64,000 nucleotides of DNA, taken from positions 4,365-68,364 of the forward strand of contig CAYTTY010000016.1 in NCBI GenBank assembly GCA_964440935.1, read 5' to 3'. A program made the position numbers and the translations under genes. Source of the stretch: WJJR01 sp964440935 (lineage in GTDB: Bacteria > Zixibacteria > MSB-5A5 > WJJR01). This document shows, piece by piece, positions 18,331-27,191 of this stretch. The first letter of the stretch is position 1; every line of letters starts with the position of its first letter. The notes beneath the pieces were generated by a model. The model had not been told where the DNA came from and did no database searches. It saw nothing but the letters and a program-made list of their open reading frames with translations.

Positions 18331-18951
18331 ATGAAGACTCGTCTTCCCGTTGCCATTGCCTTTTTCGCCGGCGTGTTGATGATCCTGGCGTTTTTTGGAC
18401 GTGGCGCATTCGTCGATCAGATTTCCGGAGAAGCGTTGTCGTGGCACACGATTGTCGCCGGTTTTGCGCTGCTGCTTGGTGTGGCCTCGATCGTGCAAGT
18501 GCACTGGGGACGCGTTACCGGCAGACATGAAGATCGCGTCTATTCGGCGATTTTGCTCCTGTGTTTGTTGGTGATGGCCGGCTCGGGGATTGTTTTGGGC
18601 ATTGGCAGTGGCACACTGTTCGACATTCTGTTCAATACTGTCCAGGCGCCGATGATGACGACAATGTTTTCGATTCTGGCGTTCTTTATTGCGTCGGCCG
18701 CTTACCGGGCATTTCGCGCGCGCAGCGTGTCCTCGGCGATTCTGTTGACCACCGCAGTCATTGTGATGCTGGGACGGATTCCGATGGGCCAGTTGATTTA
18801 TGATGGTCTGCCCGATTGGGCGAATTGGATCATGATCGTACCATCCGTGGCGGTGCAACGCGGAATCATTATCGGAGCTGCGTTGGGAGCAGCATCAATG
18901 GCCCTCCGCGTCATCCTGGGAATTGAGCGGACATACTTGGGGAGCAGTTAA
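18331..18951 (+). CDS. Uncharacterised six-helix membrane protein
   Basis: A 206-residue, highly hydrophobic protein with about six predicted transmembrane helices (about 5-25, 38-58, 70-95, 107-128, 134-150 and 170-195). Loops are short, and one basic stretch (YRAFRARS) lies in mid-protein. No recognisable domain or charged membrane residue suggests an activity. It sits 12 bp after the preceding gene and 2 bp before the next, which marks it as a subunit-like member of the 17389-20441 cluster. Confidence 0.75.
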   Translation: MKTRLPVAIAFFAGVLMILAFFGRGAFVDQISGEALSWHTIVAGFALLLGVASIVQVHWGRVTGRHEDRVYSAILLLCLLVMAGSGIVLGIGSGTLFDILFNTVQAPMMTTMFSILAFFIASAAYRAFRARSVSSAILLTTAVIVMLGRIPMGQLIYDGLPDWANWIMIVPSVAVQRGIIIGAALGAASMALRVILGIERTYLGSS

Positions 18952-18953
18952 TC

Positions 18954-19820
18954 GTGGCTGACAAGACCCGCCAACTCCTCTCGTTTTGGGAACGATTGCA
19001 GTCGATCGATCCGCGCATTCTGTATACGCTGATCTTTCTGTCGGTCATCATACCGGTGCTGTTTCCGCTTCAACTCCCGACACCGGTCACCGACGAAACC
19101 GAGATGTTCTACGAATCGGTTGAAGCACTCCCCGAGAATTCGGTCGTCCTTTTCCCCTTCGATTTTTGGCCGTCGACACTTCCGGAAACCGAACCGATGG
19201 CCGTAGCGGCATTGCGTCACTGTTTCCGCAAGAATCTTCGTGTGATCGGACTGTCCAACGTGGGCATCGGTGGTCCATCGCTGGCGGATCGGATCCTCGA
19301 TTCTGTTGGACAGGAATACGACAAGGTCTACGGAGAAGACTATGTCAATTTGGGGTATAAGGCCGGGTATCAGGCCGTCCTGCTGGGTATGGGGCGCAGC
19401 ATCGCCAATGTCTTTCCCACCGATCATCGTGATACGCGCACGAACGATATCCCTTTAATGCAGCGGGTACCGAACTATGATTCGGTCGACTTCGTGCTCA
19501 TCGTGTCTGACAACGTCATGGTGGACTACTGGATTGCGCTCGTAAATGCCCGTTACGGCCTACCGATGGTGGCCGGTGTCACTGCGGTGATGGCCCCTAA
19601 GATGCTGTCGTACGTACAATCCCGTCAGTTGAGTGGACTGTTGGGCGGAATGAAGGGCGCGGCCGAGTACGAGGCGCTGATTGATCACCCCGACCGCGCC
19701 AGTCTCGGAATGGATGCGCAATCCCTGATTCACTTGCTGATCATTCTGTTCATCATGTTCGGCAATGCGGGCTATTTGGCGATGCGACGCAAACGCCCCG
19801 GTACACTGCGAAGGTCTTAG
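18954..19820 (+). CDS. Uncharacterised bitopic membrane protein with large central domain
   Basis: 288 residues with a GTG start. One hydrophobic helix lies at about 23-42 (LYTLIFLSVIIPVLFPLQLP) and one near the C-terminus (about 262-280), followed by a basic tail. The ~215-residue region between them starts with ETEMFYESVEALPENSVVLFPFDFWPS and includes an alternating beta/alpha pattern (FVLIVSDNVMVDYWIALVNA), suggesting a Rossmann-like domain. The function is not recognised. It is flanked at 2-3 bp by the other cluster members. Confidence 0.75.
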   Translation: MADKTRQLLSFWERLQSIDPRILYTLIFLSVIIPVLFPLQLPTPVTDETEMFYESVEALPENSVVLFPFDFWPSTLPETEPMAVAALRHCFRKNLRVIGLSNVGIGGPSLADRILDSVGQEYDKVYGEDYVNLGYKAGYQAVLLGMGRSIANVFPTDHRDTRTNDIPLMQRVPNYDSVDFVLIVSDNVMVDYWIALVNARYGLPMVAGVTAVMAPKMLSYVQSRQLSGLLGGMKGAAEYEALIDHPDRASLGMDAQSLIHLLIILFIMFGNAGYLAMRRKRPGTLRRS

Positions 19821-19823
19821 CGG

Positions 19824-20441
19824 ATGGAATCGTTACTGTCCAAGCCCATTGTTTACTTGTTGCCGACCGCGTTTTTCACGATCGCGATCTTCTCGTTTCT
19901 GTATCGTGACAATCCGGTCTTCAAGTTCGCTGAGCATGTATTCGCGGGGCTGTCGGCAGGATACTACGCGGGACTGATCTTCCAATCGGTGATCAAGCAA
20001 CAGGTGTGGGTGCCGTTAACAGAGGACGGCAAGTTTATCGTGTTGATTCCCGCGGCATTGGGCGTCCTGATGTTTGCGCGTTTCATTCCCAAAACCGGGT
20101 GGTTGACACGCATCCCGCTGGCGTTTGTGATTGGGAGCACGGCCGGGATCATGTTCATCCAACAGCTCCACGGTTTGATTCTGCCGCAGGTCAGCAACAC
20201 CATCATGCCATTGGAGTCGGTGAACAACGTGCTCATTATCCTTGGTGTACTTACGACATTGATTTACTTTTACTTTTCCAAACCCCATACCGGTCCGCTC
20301 GGATGGGTGGCCAATGTGGGAATTGGGTTTATAATGGTCGCCTTTGGCGCTCATTTCGGATATACCGTTATGGCGCGTGTCTCCCTGTTGATTGGACGGG
20401 TCCAGTTCCTGCTGGTCGATTGGTTGGGGATTACCTCGTGA
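19824..20441 (+). CDS. Uncharacterised six-helix membrane protein
   Basis: 205 residues with about six transmembrane helices (about 10-25, 38-52, 70-84, 98-115, 130-150 and 160-182). It is the last of the four consecutive membrane genes, 3 bp behind its predecessor. The sequence has no motif I can tie to a transporter or enzyme. With the 206-residue protein two genes upstream it could form the membrane core of a complex whose soluble parts are the 309- and 288-residue proteins; this is inference from gene order only. Confidence 0.75.
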   Translation: MESLLSKPIVYLLPTAFFTIAIFSFLYRDNPVFKFAEHVFAGLSAGYYAGLIFQSVIKQQVWVPLTEDGKFIVLIPAALGVLMFARFIPKTGWLTRIPLAFVIGSTAGIMFIQQLHGLILPQVSNTIMPLESVNNVLIILGVLTTLIYFYFSKPHTGPLGWVANVGIGFIMVAFGAHFGYTVMARVSLLIGRVQFLLVDWLGITS

Positions 20442-20541
20442 CCGAAAAACCGGAAAAATCGGACGCGTGTTGACCGCGTCACCAAATTGGTGTAATAATT
20501 GACGGGTGATGATGATGACACAAGACGGCCACAGGCACGAT

Positions 20542-21288
20542 ATGGCAAAGCGGCGACTGATGGTGGTAGCCATTCTCACTGGTGCGATGATGCTGGCGGG
20601 CTGCGGTCAGAAGCAGGAGAGCGACGACCCAATGGCGTTCGCCAGTGGCTGGTACCTGCACAAGACCGAGCACTTTGCACTGATGGATCCGCCCGACTCG
20701 CCTCGCGCCGATCACATGCACTCGATGGGCGAAGCCTGCGAAGACATTTACCAGCAATTGACGGGCGTGCTCGATGTCACGATCGAGGACCGCATCTGGA
20801 TCTATCGCTTTGTTACAGCGGCTGATTGTCAGGAGCAAACCGGTCATTCCCCCGGCACGGTCGAGGGGCACCGGATCTATACACGGATTGGTGCTCCCGT
20901 TGGAGGCGTCATCGCGTTGGCGGCCCTCGAGTCAACGACGCCCGGCCAGCAATCGTTCGAGCTCGTGCGCGATGGGTTGAAGGAAGCCTTCGACAATCAG
21001 ACCACCAACGTCCATCGCGAATCATCGCTTTTGCGTGCCAACGACCGCTGGATTCCGCTGTCCGATCTCGCCGACACAACGACCGTGAGTGATCGCGACG
21101 CTTATGACACCGAAGCGGCCTCATTTGTGGCTTACCTGATTCAACGTCACGGGGTTTTGCGATTCAAGGAGCTGTGGCGCAGCTCGAACGGTCTGGTCGC
21201 GGCATTGGAGCGGATTTACGGTGGTTCCATCGAACAAATGGAAGAGGATTGGATCACCCATCTGGAGCGTGAAGCGAACCGAACCTGA
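20542..21288 (+). CDS. Lipoprotein with a peptidase-MA-like fold but no HExxH motif
   Basis: The ATG at 20542 gives 248 residues with a lipoprotein signal: basic MAKRR, a hydrophobic core and lipobox LAGC (Cys near residue 20). The frame is open 36 bp upstream. The overall pattern resembles secreted gluzincin peptidases of the MA-like type: an early KTEHFAL strand, a late SFVAYLIQRHGVLRFKELW helix pair and a terminal YGGSIEQMEEDW block. The zinc motif HExxH expected in the middle is absent (region FELVRDGLKEAF). It may be an inactive relative with a binding role. The family link is a moderate-confidence judgement. Confidence 0.65.
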   Translation: MAKRRLMVVAILTGAMMLAGCGQKQESDDPMAFASGWYLHKTEHFALMDPPDSPRADHMHSMGEACEDIYQQLTGVLDVTIEDRIWIYRFVTAADCQEQTGHSPGTVEGHRIYTRIGAPVGGVIALAALESTTPGQQSFELVRDGLKEAFDNQTTNVHRESSLLRANDRWIPLSDLADTTTVSDRDAYDTEAASFVAYLIQRHGVLRFKELWRSSNGLVAALERIYGGSIEQMEEDWITHLEREANRT

Positions 21289-21359
21289 TCCGCTTCGGTA
21301 CAACGCTACGGATGTGAAGTAATCAATCGCGGCTCAATTCTGAGGTAGGCCTTCTCTAC

Positions 21360-22232
21360 ATGTCCCACCTGAGACATCGTTACATCGTTCCCGGTGCCTT
21401 CATTCTATTGTTAGTTGGGTGTGTGCTGGGATGTTCGTCCACGGCGCCACCCCCGGAGGAGGAAGCGGCTCTCTTTGAAGCCACACAGAATCGCCTGCAA
21501 CCGGATATCACCGATATCTCCGTGTCGCGTAACGGGGCTGTTGTCGCATGGCACGTTGATCGTCGGCGCGACGATGTGATCCGTGGATACAACGTGTATG
21601 TCGGCCGGCAATCCGGTTTGGATGAACGGTCGCTCGACGACGAACAGCTGACCGAAACACTCTACAATCAGTCGACCTATCCCGGCGATACCGACGGCGA
21701 CATTCGATCCGAGAGTATCGTTCTCAATCGTTTGAAGACGGGCGAACGGTATTACGTTCACGTACGCACGGTATTCCCCAACGGTCGGGCGAGTCCACCA
21801 TCGGACGAACGAGCATTCATGCCCCGGCCTCAGGGTGTCATCACGCTTCATCCCCGAATGTCGGGCCTCAATGAGGGATATTCGTTCGCCAATGACACGA
21901 CCGTCGAGCTGAAATCCTTGATCAATGACGTGTACATTTTCGCAGTTCGGGATACGGCGTACTTGGCGAGCCCGTCGCGGTTAAGCGACGGACTGCGAAC
22001 AACGCGCTTTGTAAATTTGGGCTACGCCGATGAATTCACCGCCTACCCGGAGATTTCATCGGCCGACGGCGATGACAAAGTGGCATTGGACGAAGGTCAA
22101 GTGCTGGGAGTGCGTCTCAACGATGACCGCATTGCTAAACTTCGCGTGGTCTCCATCGATAAAACGGCTGACCCGCTGTCCGTGACATTCCAATATCGCT
22201 ATCAGCCCGTCGCCGGCGAAACGCGCTTTTAG
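21360..22232 (+). CDS. Lipoprotein with a fibronectin type III-like domain
   Basis: 290 residues. The N-terminus is a lipoprotein signal ending LGCSS (Cys near residue 25). A strand-rich domain at about 48-155 (ISVSRNGAVVAWHVDR, then RGYNVYVGRQSG and LKTGERYYVHVRTVFPNGRAS) has the pattern of a fibronectin type III fold. The remaining ~130 residues are not recognised. It is probably anchored to a membrane facing the periplasm or cell surface. It follows the MA-like lipoprotein by 71 bp and precedes hutH by 11 bp. Confidence 0.7.
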   Translation: MSHLRHRYIVPGAFILLLVGCVLGCSSTAPPPEEEAALFEATQNRLQPDITDISVSRNGAVVAWHVDRRRDDVIRGYNVYVGRQSGLDERSLDDEQLTETLYNQSTYPGDTDGDIRSESIVLNRLKTGERYYVHVRTVFPNGRASPPSDERAFMPRPQGVITLHPRMSGLNEGYSFANDTTVELKSLINDVYIFAVRDTAYLASPSRLSDGLRTTRFVNLGYADEFTAYPEISSADGDDKVALDEGQVLGVRLNDDRIAKLRVVSIDKTADPLSVTFQYRYQPVAGETRF

Positions 22233-22243
22233 AGGACAAAACC

Positions 22244-23779
22244 GTGACACCTCGCAGATCGTCCTCCGCCATCACGATAGATGGTCACTCGCTGACACTG
22301 GAGACTCTCGAGCATGTGGCGCGCGCGGACAGAGTGCCGGCGATTCGCCTCTCGGTCAATGCGAGACGTGCGATGCAGCGCTCCCACGATCTGGTCAATC
22401 GTGTCATTGCTGAAGAGCGCACGGTGTACGGCATCAACACCGGATTTGGACATTTAGCGGACGTGCGCATTGATGCGAACGCATTGGAGGCCCTGCAACA
22501 GAACTTGATCGTCTCGCATGCGGCAGGAATTGGTCCGGCGTGTACGCGCGATCAGGTCCGCGCTATGGTCTTGTTGCGGTTGAATTGTCTCGCGTGTGGT
22601 TATTCCGGAGCGCGGGTCGAAGTCGCCGAACGCCTGGCCGACTTGCTCATCCATGACATTTGTCCGGTGGTGCCGTGTCGTGGGTCGGTGGGGGCGTCGG
22701 GTGATCTGGCGCCCATGGCACACATCGCGTTAACTCTAATTGGAGAGGGCAACGTCCATCATCGCGGACGACGGACGTCTGCACGTCGAGCGCTCGCCGC
22801 TCATACACTGAAACCGCTCGTGCTCCAACCCAAGGAGGGATTAGCCCTCATCAACGGCGTGCAAGCGTCGACGGCGATCCTGGCGCTCGCCCTCACCGAT
22901 ATGAAGCGCTTGATCGAAGCCCAGGATGCCGTTTGTGCGCTAACGGCGTTGGCGTTGGGCGCCCGCCGCGACGCATTCGACGTGCGCATTGCCGAAGCGC
23001 GTCCGCATCCGGGGCAGGTCCTGTCGACCAAACGACTCAACGGCTGGCTGGATGGCAGCGATCAACCGGACCCGGCGACGTTGCGTGTGCAGGACCCCTA
23101 CAGCGTTCGTTGCGCGCCACAGGTCCACGGTCCCTGCCGGGAGGTCATCGATTCGAGTTGCGAGGTGTGTGAACGTGAGATGAACGCCGCCACCGACAAC
23201 CCGTTGTTGTTTCCCGCCGAGGGTGATGTCATTTCCGGTGGCAACTTCCATGGTGCGATCATCGGGCAGACCGCTGATCGGTGCACGGCGGCGATAACCG
23301 ACACTGCGTCTATCTCCGAGCGACGGGTATCATTGTTGATGGACCCCTGTGTCAGCGGCGCATCGCGCTTTTTAACGCCACTCGGGGGTGAAGGGGTCAA
23401 CAGCGGCATGATGATGTGGCAGGTGACCGCCGCGGCGTTGGTGTCGGAGATGAAGACCCTCAGTCATCCGGCGTCAATTGATTCGATTCCCACATCGTTG
23501 TACCAAGAAGATCATGTGTCCATGTCGATGTGGGCCGCGCGTAAGTTGGCCGAGTGTGTTGGTCTGTGGCGAAGTGTCCTCGCGATCGAAGCGGTGGCCG
23601 CTTGGCGAGCGTTGTTGATCAAGAGGCAAGTGCCTGTCCACGGTCGACTTAAGCGAATCGCGGAGGACATCGCCGGTCATCATGGGCGTCGGCTCGAAGA
23701 CGCGATCTTAGGCGAGGTGATCGCGAAAGTCGGAGATGAACTCGACGCCATCATTGGTTATATTCCCGCCGGCCGATGA
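22244..23779 (+). CDS. hutH: Histidine ammonia-lyase
   Basis: Converts L-histidine to urocanate and ammonia using the self-made MIO cofactor. Ala151-Ser152-Gly153, in GSVGASGDLAPMAH, forms the MIO group. The other family blocks are present: YGINTGFG, QQNLIVSHAAGIG, NPLLFPAEG and the HAL-type QEDHVSMSMW. At 511 residues it matches bacterial HutH. The GTG start has AGAGGA 7 nt upstream. No hutU, hutI or hutG gene is adjacent, so the rest of the degradation route must be elsewhere or absent. A tyrosine/phenylalanine-specific lyase is less likely given the QEDHVSM segment. Confidence 0.92.
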   Translation: MTPRRSSSAITIDGHSLTLETLEHVARADRVPAIRLSVNARRAMQRSHDLVNRVIAEERTVYGINTGFGHLADVRIDANALEALQQNLIVSHAAGIGPACTRDQVRAMVLLRLNCLACGYSGARVEVAERLADLLIHDICPVVPCRGSVGASGDLAPMAHIALTLIGEGNVHHRGRRTSARRALAAHTLKPLVLQPKEGLALINGVQASTAILALALTDMKRLIEAQDAVCALTALALGARRDAFDVRIAEARPHPGQVLSTKRLNGWLDGSDQPDPATLRVQDPYSVRCAPQVHGPCREVIDSSCEVCEREMNAATDNPLLFPAEGDVISGGNFHGAIIGQTADRCTAAITDTASISERRVSLLMDPCVSGASRFLTPLGGEGVNSGMMMWQVTAAALVSEMKTLSHPASIDSIPTSLYQEDHVSMSMWAARKLAECVGLWRSVLAIEAVAAWRALLIKRQVPVHGRLKRIAEDIAGHHGRRLEDAILGEVIAKVGDELDAIIGYIPAGR

Positions 23780-23922
23780 TGGGGGCCGCCAGTCGGTTCC
23801 CGACAACCAAGGCGGTCCGATTATCTCGTGTGTACAATACGCTGGTCAAGGTGATGAGCCGGCACAGCCCGCAGGCTCGTCGTTAGCTCGGACACACTCA
23901 CGGATGCATGGGAGGAGACGAC

Positions 23923-24909
23923 ATGGTACGCGTTAATAGAATCCGAAGCTTGGCCGTATGCCTGAGCCTGTTAATGATATTGGTCGCAAGTTGCGGCGAT
24001 GACGGGAACGGTCCGGTCGGACCGGGACCCTACAATGCGATCAAACTCAACATCTTCGAACCGGATCCGCTGAACGCTGGGTATGTCTATCACCTGTGGG
24101 CGATGACGTCATCCGGCGCTAGCTTGAGCGCCGAAGCAGCCGCATGGTCCTCCGTGGCAACCTTTCTCGCCATTCCCCAGGGGGCCGAGCAGACCGCCGA
24201 TATTCAGACACCGGGCGGTGCGCAGGTGGCGAATAACACGCTCGTTGGCCTCGCTGTGAATTGGGAAGAGGTCGACTCGATTTACGTCACAATTGAGCCT
24301 GCTGACGGCTCACCCACGAGTCCGCAAGGGCCGGTCTATCTCGTTGCGGCCGTTCCGGATAGTTTGGAATTGCAAACGATTGGGGGGCTGGAGACGCAGG
24401 TTGATGTGACCGGGATCGGGGGGAGCTTCACGTTGGCGACACCAACGGATAACAACCCTGACAATGACACCTCGGGCGTCTGGTTTTTGCGCCCCTTCGA
24501 TCCGCCGACCCCGAGCCTTACCATCAATGACCTCCCGTCTGGCTGGCAGTATGAAAGCTGGGCTTGGCATGAGGAAACCTGGCTGTCAATGGGAACGTTT
24601 ACAGAGGCGCAGGGCCAGGATTCCGGCAACCCATATTCCGGGCAGAATGATGCTCCGGATTTCCCCGGGGAGGACTTTCTCAACACCCCGACGGGCGAGT
24701 GGGTCTTTGTGCAGGGTGACAGCGTGATGATCACCCTAGAGCCGATTCCGGATACGGATCCCGATGCACAATTCAGTTTCCGGATATTGGGTGTTGGACT
24801 GTCGGAGACTCCATTGCCGACACCGACGCTCACGCCGCTGCAAATCGGGGATGACATCCAGTACGTCCCCGGCGGAAACGTGGTGTTTATGCGCTCGGAC
24901 GATCTGTAG
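23923..24909 (+). CDS. Putative lipoprotein with anti-sigma-K (RskA)-like segments
   Basis: The start is the ATG at 23923, preceded by a strong GGGAGGAG 6 nt upstream; the in-frame ATG at 23908 overlaps that ribosome-binding site and is rejected. It has 328 residues with a lipoprotein signal (lipobox VASC near residue 20). The body has two similar stretches (LWAMTSSGASLSAEAAAW and YESWAWHEETWLSMGTF), each followed by a segment of type IEPADGSPTSPQGPVYL. These recall the extracytoplasmic domain of RskA-type anti-sigma factors, without the zinc-binding cytoplasmic part. It is probably an exported protein of unknown role. Confidence 0.6.
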   Translation: MVRVNRIRSLAVCLSLLMILVASCGDDGNGPVGPGPYNAIKLNIFEPDPLNAGYVYHLWAMTSSGASLSAEAAAWSSVATFLAIPQGAEQTADIQTPGGAQVANNTLVGLAVNWEEVDSIYVTIEPADGSPTSPQGPVYLVAAVPDSLELQTIGGLETQVDVTGIGGSFTLATPTDNNPDNDTSGVWFLRPFDPPTPSLTINDLPSGWQYESWAWHEETWLSMGTFTEAQGQDSGNPYSGQNDAPDFPGEDFLNTPTGEWVFVQGDSVMITLEPIPDTDPDAQFSFRILGVGLSETPLPTPTLTPLQIGDDIQYVPGGNVVFMRSDDL

Positions 24910-25056
24910 AGGGGGCACAGCAGTTTAACCGAAAGTAAACTGTGACAAGAATGGCTGATCGAGACTGCAGTTTCTTTTCGGCGACGGAAATAACCGAGTC
25001 TCTCGTCGGTATGAATAATTTGGGGCTGTGACGGTCTTGATTCGAATGGAGTAACG

Positions 25057-25290
25057 ATGGAACGCAACCTTGCCCAGCCAAGAACATCCAGTGTTAAGCC
25101 GCTGGCCATCTGGAAGTGGGGCTTTTCGATCGCACTGATCGTGGTGGGTCTGTGGTTGGTATTGGCGCAACCGACGGTGATGGGTGGCGATGGTGAGTTG
25201 TTTGGCTGGATACTGATCGGTTACTCGCTTGTCCGTCTGCTTCTCTCATACTTGATGAATTTGTCGCGGGGTGTGTCATGGAAGCGATAG
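25057..25290 (+). CDS. Small two-helix membrane protein
   Basis: 77 residues with an ATG after ATGGAGTAACG (GGAG 6 nt upstream). There are two hydrophobic helices (about residues 20-38 and 48-67) and a basic C-terminus. It has no known family that I recognise. It may be the first cistron of the TPR/ExbB/ExbD/TonB operon downstream, since it ends 83 bp before the TPR gene. Confidence 0.65.
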   Translation: MERNLAQPRTSSVKPLAIWKWGFSIALIVVGLWLVLAQPTVMGGDGELFGWILIGYSLVRLLLSYLMNLSRGVSWKR

Positions 25291-25373
25291 CAAGGCAAAA
25301 TCCGCTTGACTCAAATTGGCGGGTGACAAACCTTGCCGCCTCTATGTGTCACTCTGGCGGCATCATAGGTGCA

Positions 25374-27155
25374 ATGTGGGCACGGATTTACGGACTGTTG
25401 GCGATTTTGGTCGTCGGCATCACCCTGTTTTCCGGCGTGGCGTATGCCCAGGATCTCGATCTGGCCCGCGAAGCGCTTTCACAGGGACGCTTTCAAGATG
25501 CTGTCACGCAATTGACCGCCTACCTTGAAGAAGACCCCAAGGATGGCGAAGCACACTTCCTGTTGGGCGAAGCGTATGCCGGATTGGAAGAGTGGGAGAA
25601 GGCCGCCGAGGAATTCGCCACCGCTGAAGACCGCAAGTATGAGCGTGAGCGTTCGACGTATCGACAGGCCAAAGCACTGATCGAATTGGGCAAAGTCGAA
25701 GAGGCCTCAGCGCTGGTGGAAAAACCGCTGCAAAAAGCCAAGGAACCCGAAGTCGCCGCGATGTTCAAGAACATCAAGGGACTGGCCGCCTATGAGCAGG
25801 GCAATTATTCGAAAGCGCAGGAGTGGCATCTCGGTGCACGCTATGGCGATGAAGACAATCTTCAGTATCGCAAAGATTTAGGAGACGCTTACTTTGCCGG
25901 GCAGGTATATCCACTGGCGATTACGGAATACGAATCTGTGTTGGCGGCTGACTCCGCGCAACTCGATGTGATGTATCGCCTTGGCGAAGCCTTCTATCAG
26001 TCGCGACGGCTGACTGAGGCCCGCGAGTTGTTCGCTAACTTGATCCGGGCCGATTCAACCTACGAAGACGCCTATTTCCGTTTGGCGAATATCTACATGA
26101 TGGCCGCCGGAAGCCGTTCTCGCGACGAGTCCATTGATTTGTATCGGGCGGCGCTGTCGCTGTATCGCAAAGTTCGTGATGTCGATCCGGAGGCCGATCC
26201 GGTCCTCGTGGCGAAGAATATCGCCACGGTCTACTACATTATGAACTGGCACGACTCGGCGTATGTCGAAATTCAGCGTGCGCTGGAGGCCGGCGCCGGC
26301 GCCCGCGATCCCGAGTTGTACTTCTACTTGGGGCGGTCGGCGATGTTGCTCGGTGAATACGAGACCGCTGTCGAGGCGCTCCAAGCCTATGTCGACACGC
26401 TGGAGTCAAGAGATCCACCCCACGAGTGGACGCAGGACAATGCGGAACTGTTCTGGCGCTTAGCCGTGAGCATGGAGGCGCTTCGGGACACCACGTACTT
26501 GCCGCAAATTGCCGAAAACTACGCCCGTGCCGTTCAACTGGACCCGTCCAATGAACGGGCGATCGGCGGACTCGCGCTGACCTATCACAAGCTGGGGCGG
26601 TATGCCGAGGCGGCCGTTCAGTTCGAAAAGTTGGTGGTCAGCCATCCGAATGAGGCCCGTTACCTCTTTAACGCCTCGCTGCCGTACATGCAGTTGGACA
26701 ACAACGAGAAAGCCGTCGAATACCTCATGCGGGCAGCAGCGGCTGACACCACCGCCGATCAATCGTACCGCGAACGCGGATACAAACTGGCCGCGCCGCG
26801 GCTGATCAAGATGCAGGAGTTCGCACGTGCGCGCGAAGCGTACCGCTGGCTGATCAATCGCGAACCGAACGTGTGCGATCACCATCAGTGGCTCGGGTAC
26901 ACCTACTTCGCCCAGCAGGATTTTGCCAATGCCGCCACACACCTGCGCAAAGCGTACAACTGCATGTCGTCGTTGAAAGAGAATCCGTGCAGTATCAACG
27001 AGTTGCGTTGGTGGCTGGCGTACAGCCTGTATGAGACCGGCGAAAAGGATCCGTCCTACGAATTGTGTGAAAGAGTCGTCGAATGCGATGCCGGCATGTC
27101 CGATGCTCAGGATCTGATGGACCGCATCGACGAAGAAATTGTGGAAGAGAATTAA
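25374..27155 (+). CDS. Exported tetratricopeptide-repeat protein
   Basis: The ATG at 25374 gives 593 residues with a cleavable signal peptide (MWARIYGLLAILVVGITLFS, likely cut after AYA near residue 25). The frame is open further upstream, but that stretch has no signal-like or conserved character. The mature part is almost entirely TPR units, for example LDLAREALSQGRFQDAVTQL, AHFLLGEAYAGLEEWEKAAE and GGLALTYHKLGRYAEAAVQF. It is a periplasmic protein-protein interaction scaffold. It sits directly ahead of an ExbB/ExbD/TonB gene set, so it may organise or regulate that energy-transducing complex. Confidence 0.85.
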   Translation: MWARIYGLLAILVVGITLFSGVAYAQDLDLAREALSQGRFQDAVTQLTAYLEEDPKDGEAHFLLGEAYAGLEEWEKAAEEFATAEDRKYERERSTYRQAKALIELGKVEEASALVEKPLQKAKEPEVAAMFKNIKGLAAYEQGNYSKAQEWHLGARYGDEDNLQYRKDLGDAYFAGQVYPLAITEYESVLAADSAQLDVMYRLGEAFYQSRRLTEARELFANLIRADSTYEDAYFRLANIYMMAAGSRSRDESIDLYRAALSLYRKVRDVDPEADPVLVAKNIATVYYIMNWHDSAYVEIQRALEAGAGARDPELYFYLGRSAMLLGEYETAVEALQAYVDTLESRDPPHEWTQDNAELFWRLAVSMEALRDTTYLPQIAENYARAVQLDPSNERAIGGLALTYHKLGRYAEAAVQFEKLVVSHPNEARYLFNASLPYMQLDNNEKAVEYLMRAAAADTTADQSYRERGYKLAAPRLIKMQEFARAREAYRWLINREPNVCDHHQWLGYTYFAQQDFANAATHLRKAYNCMSSLKENPCSINELRWWLAYSLYETGEKDPSYELCERVVECDAGMSDAQDLMDRIDEEIVEEN

Positions 27156-27191
27156 TCCGACACCGAACCACTGCCACCCACAGGTTGGTCC

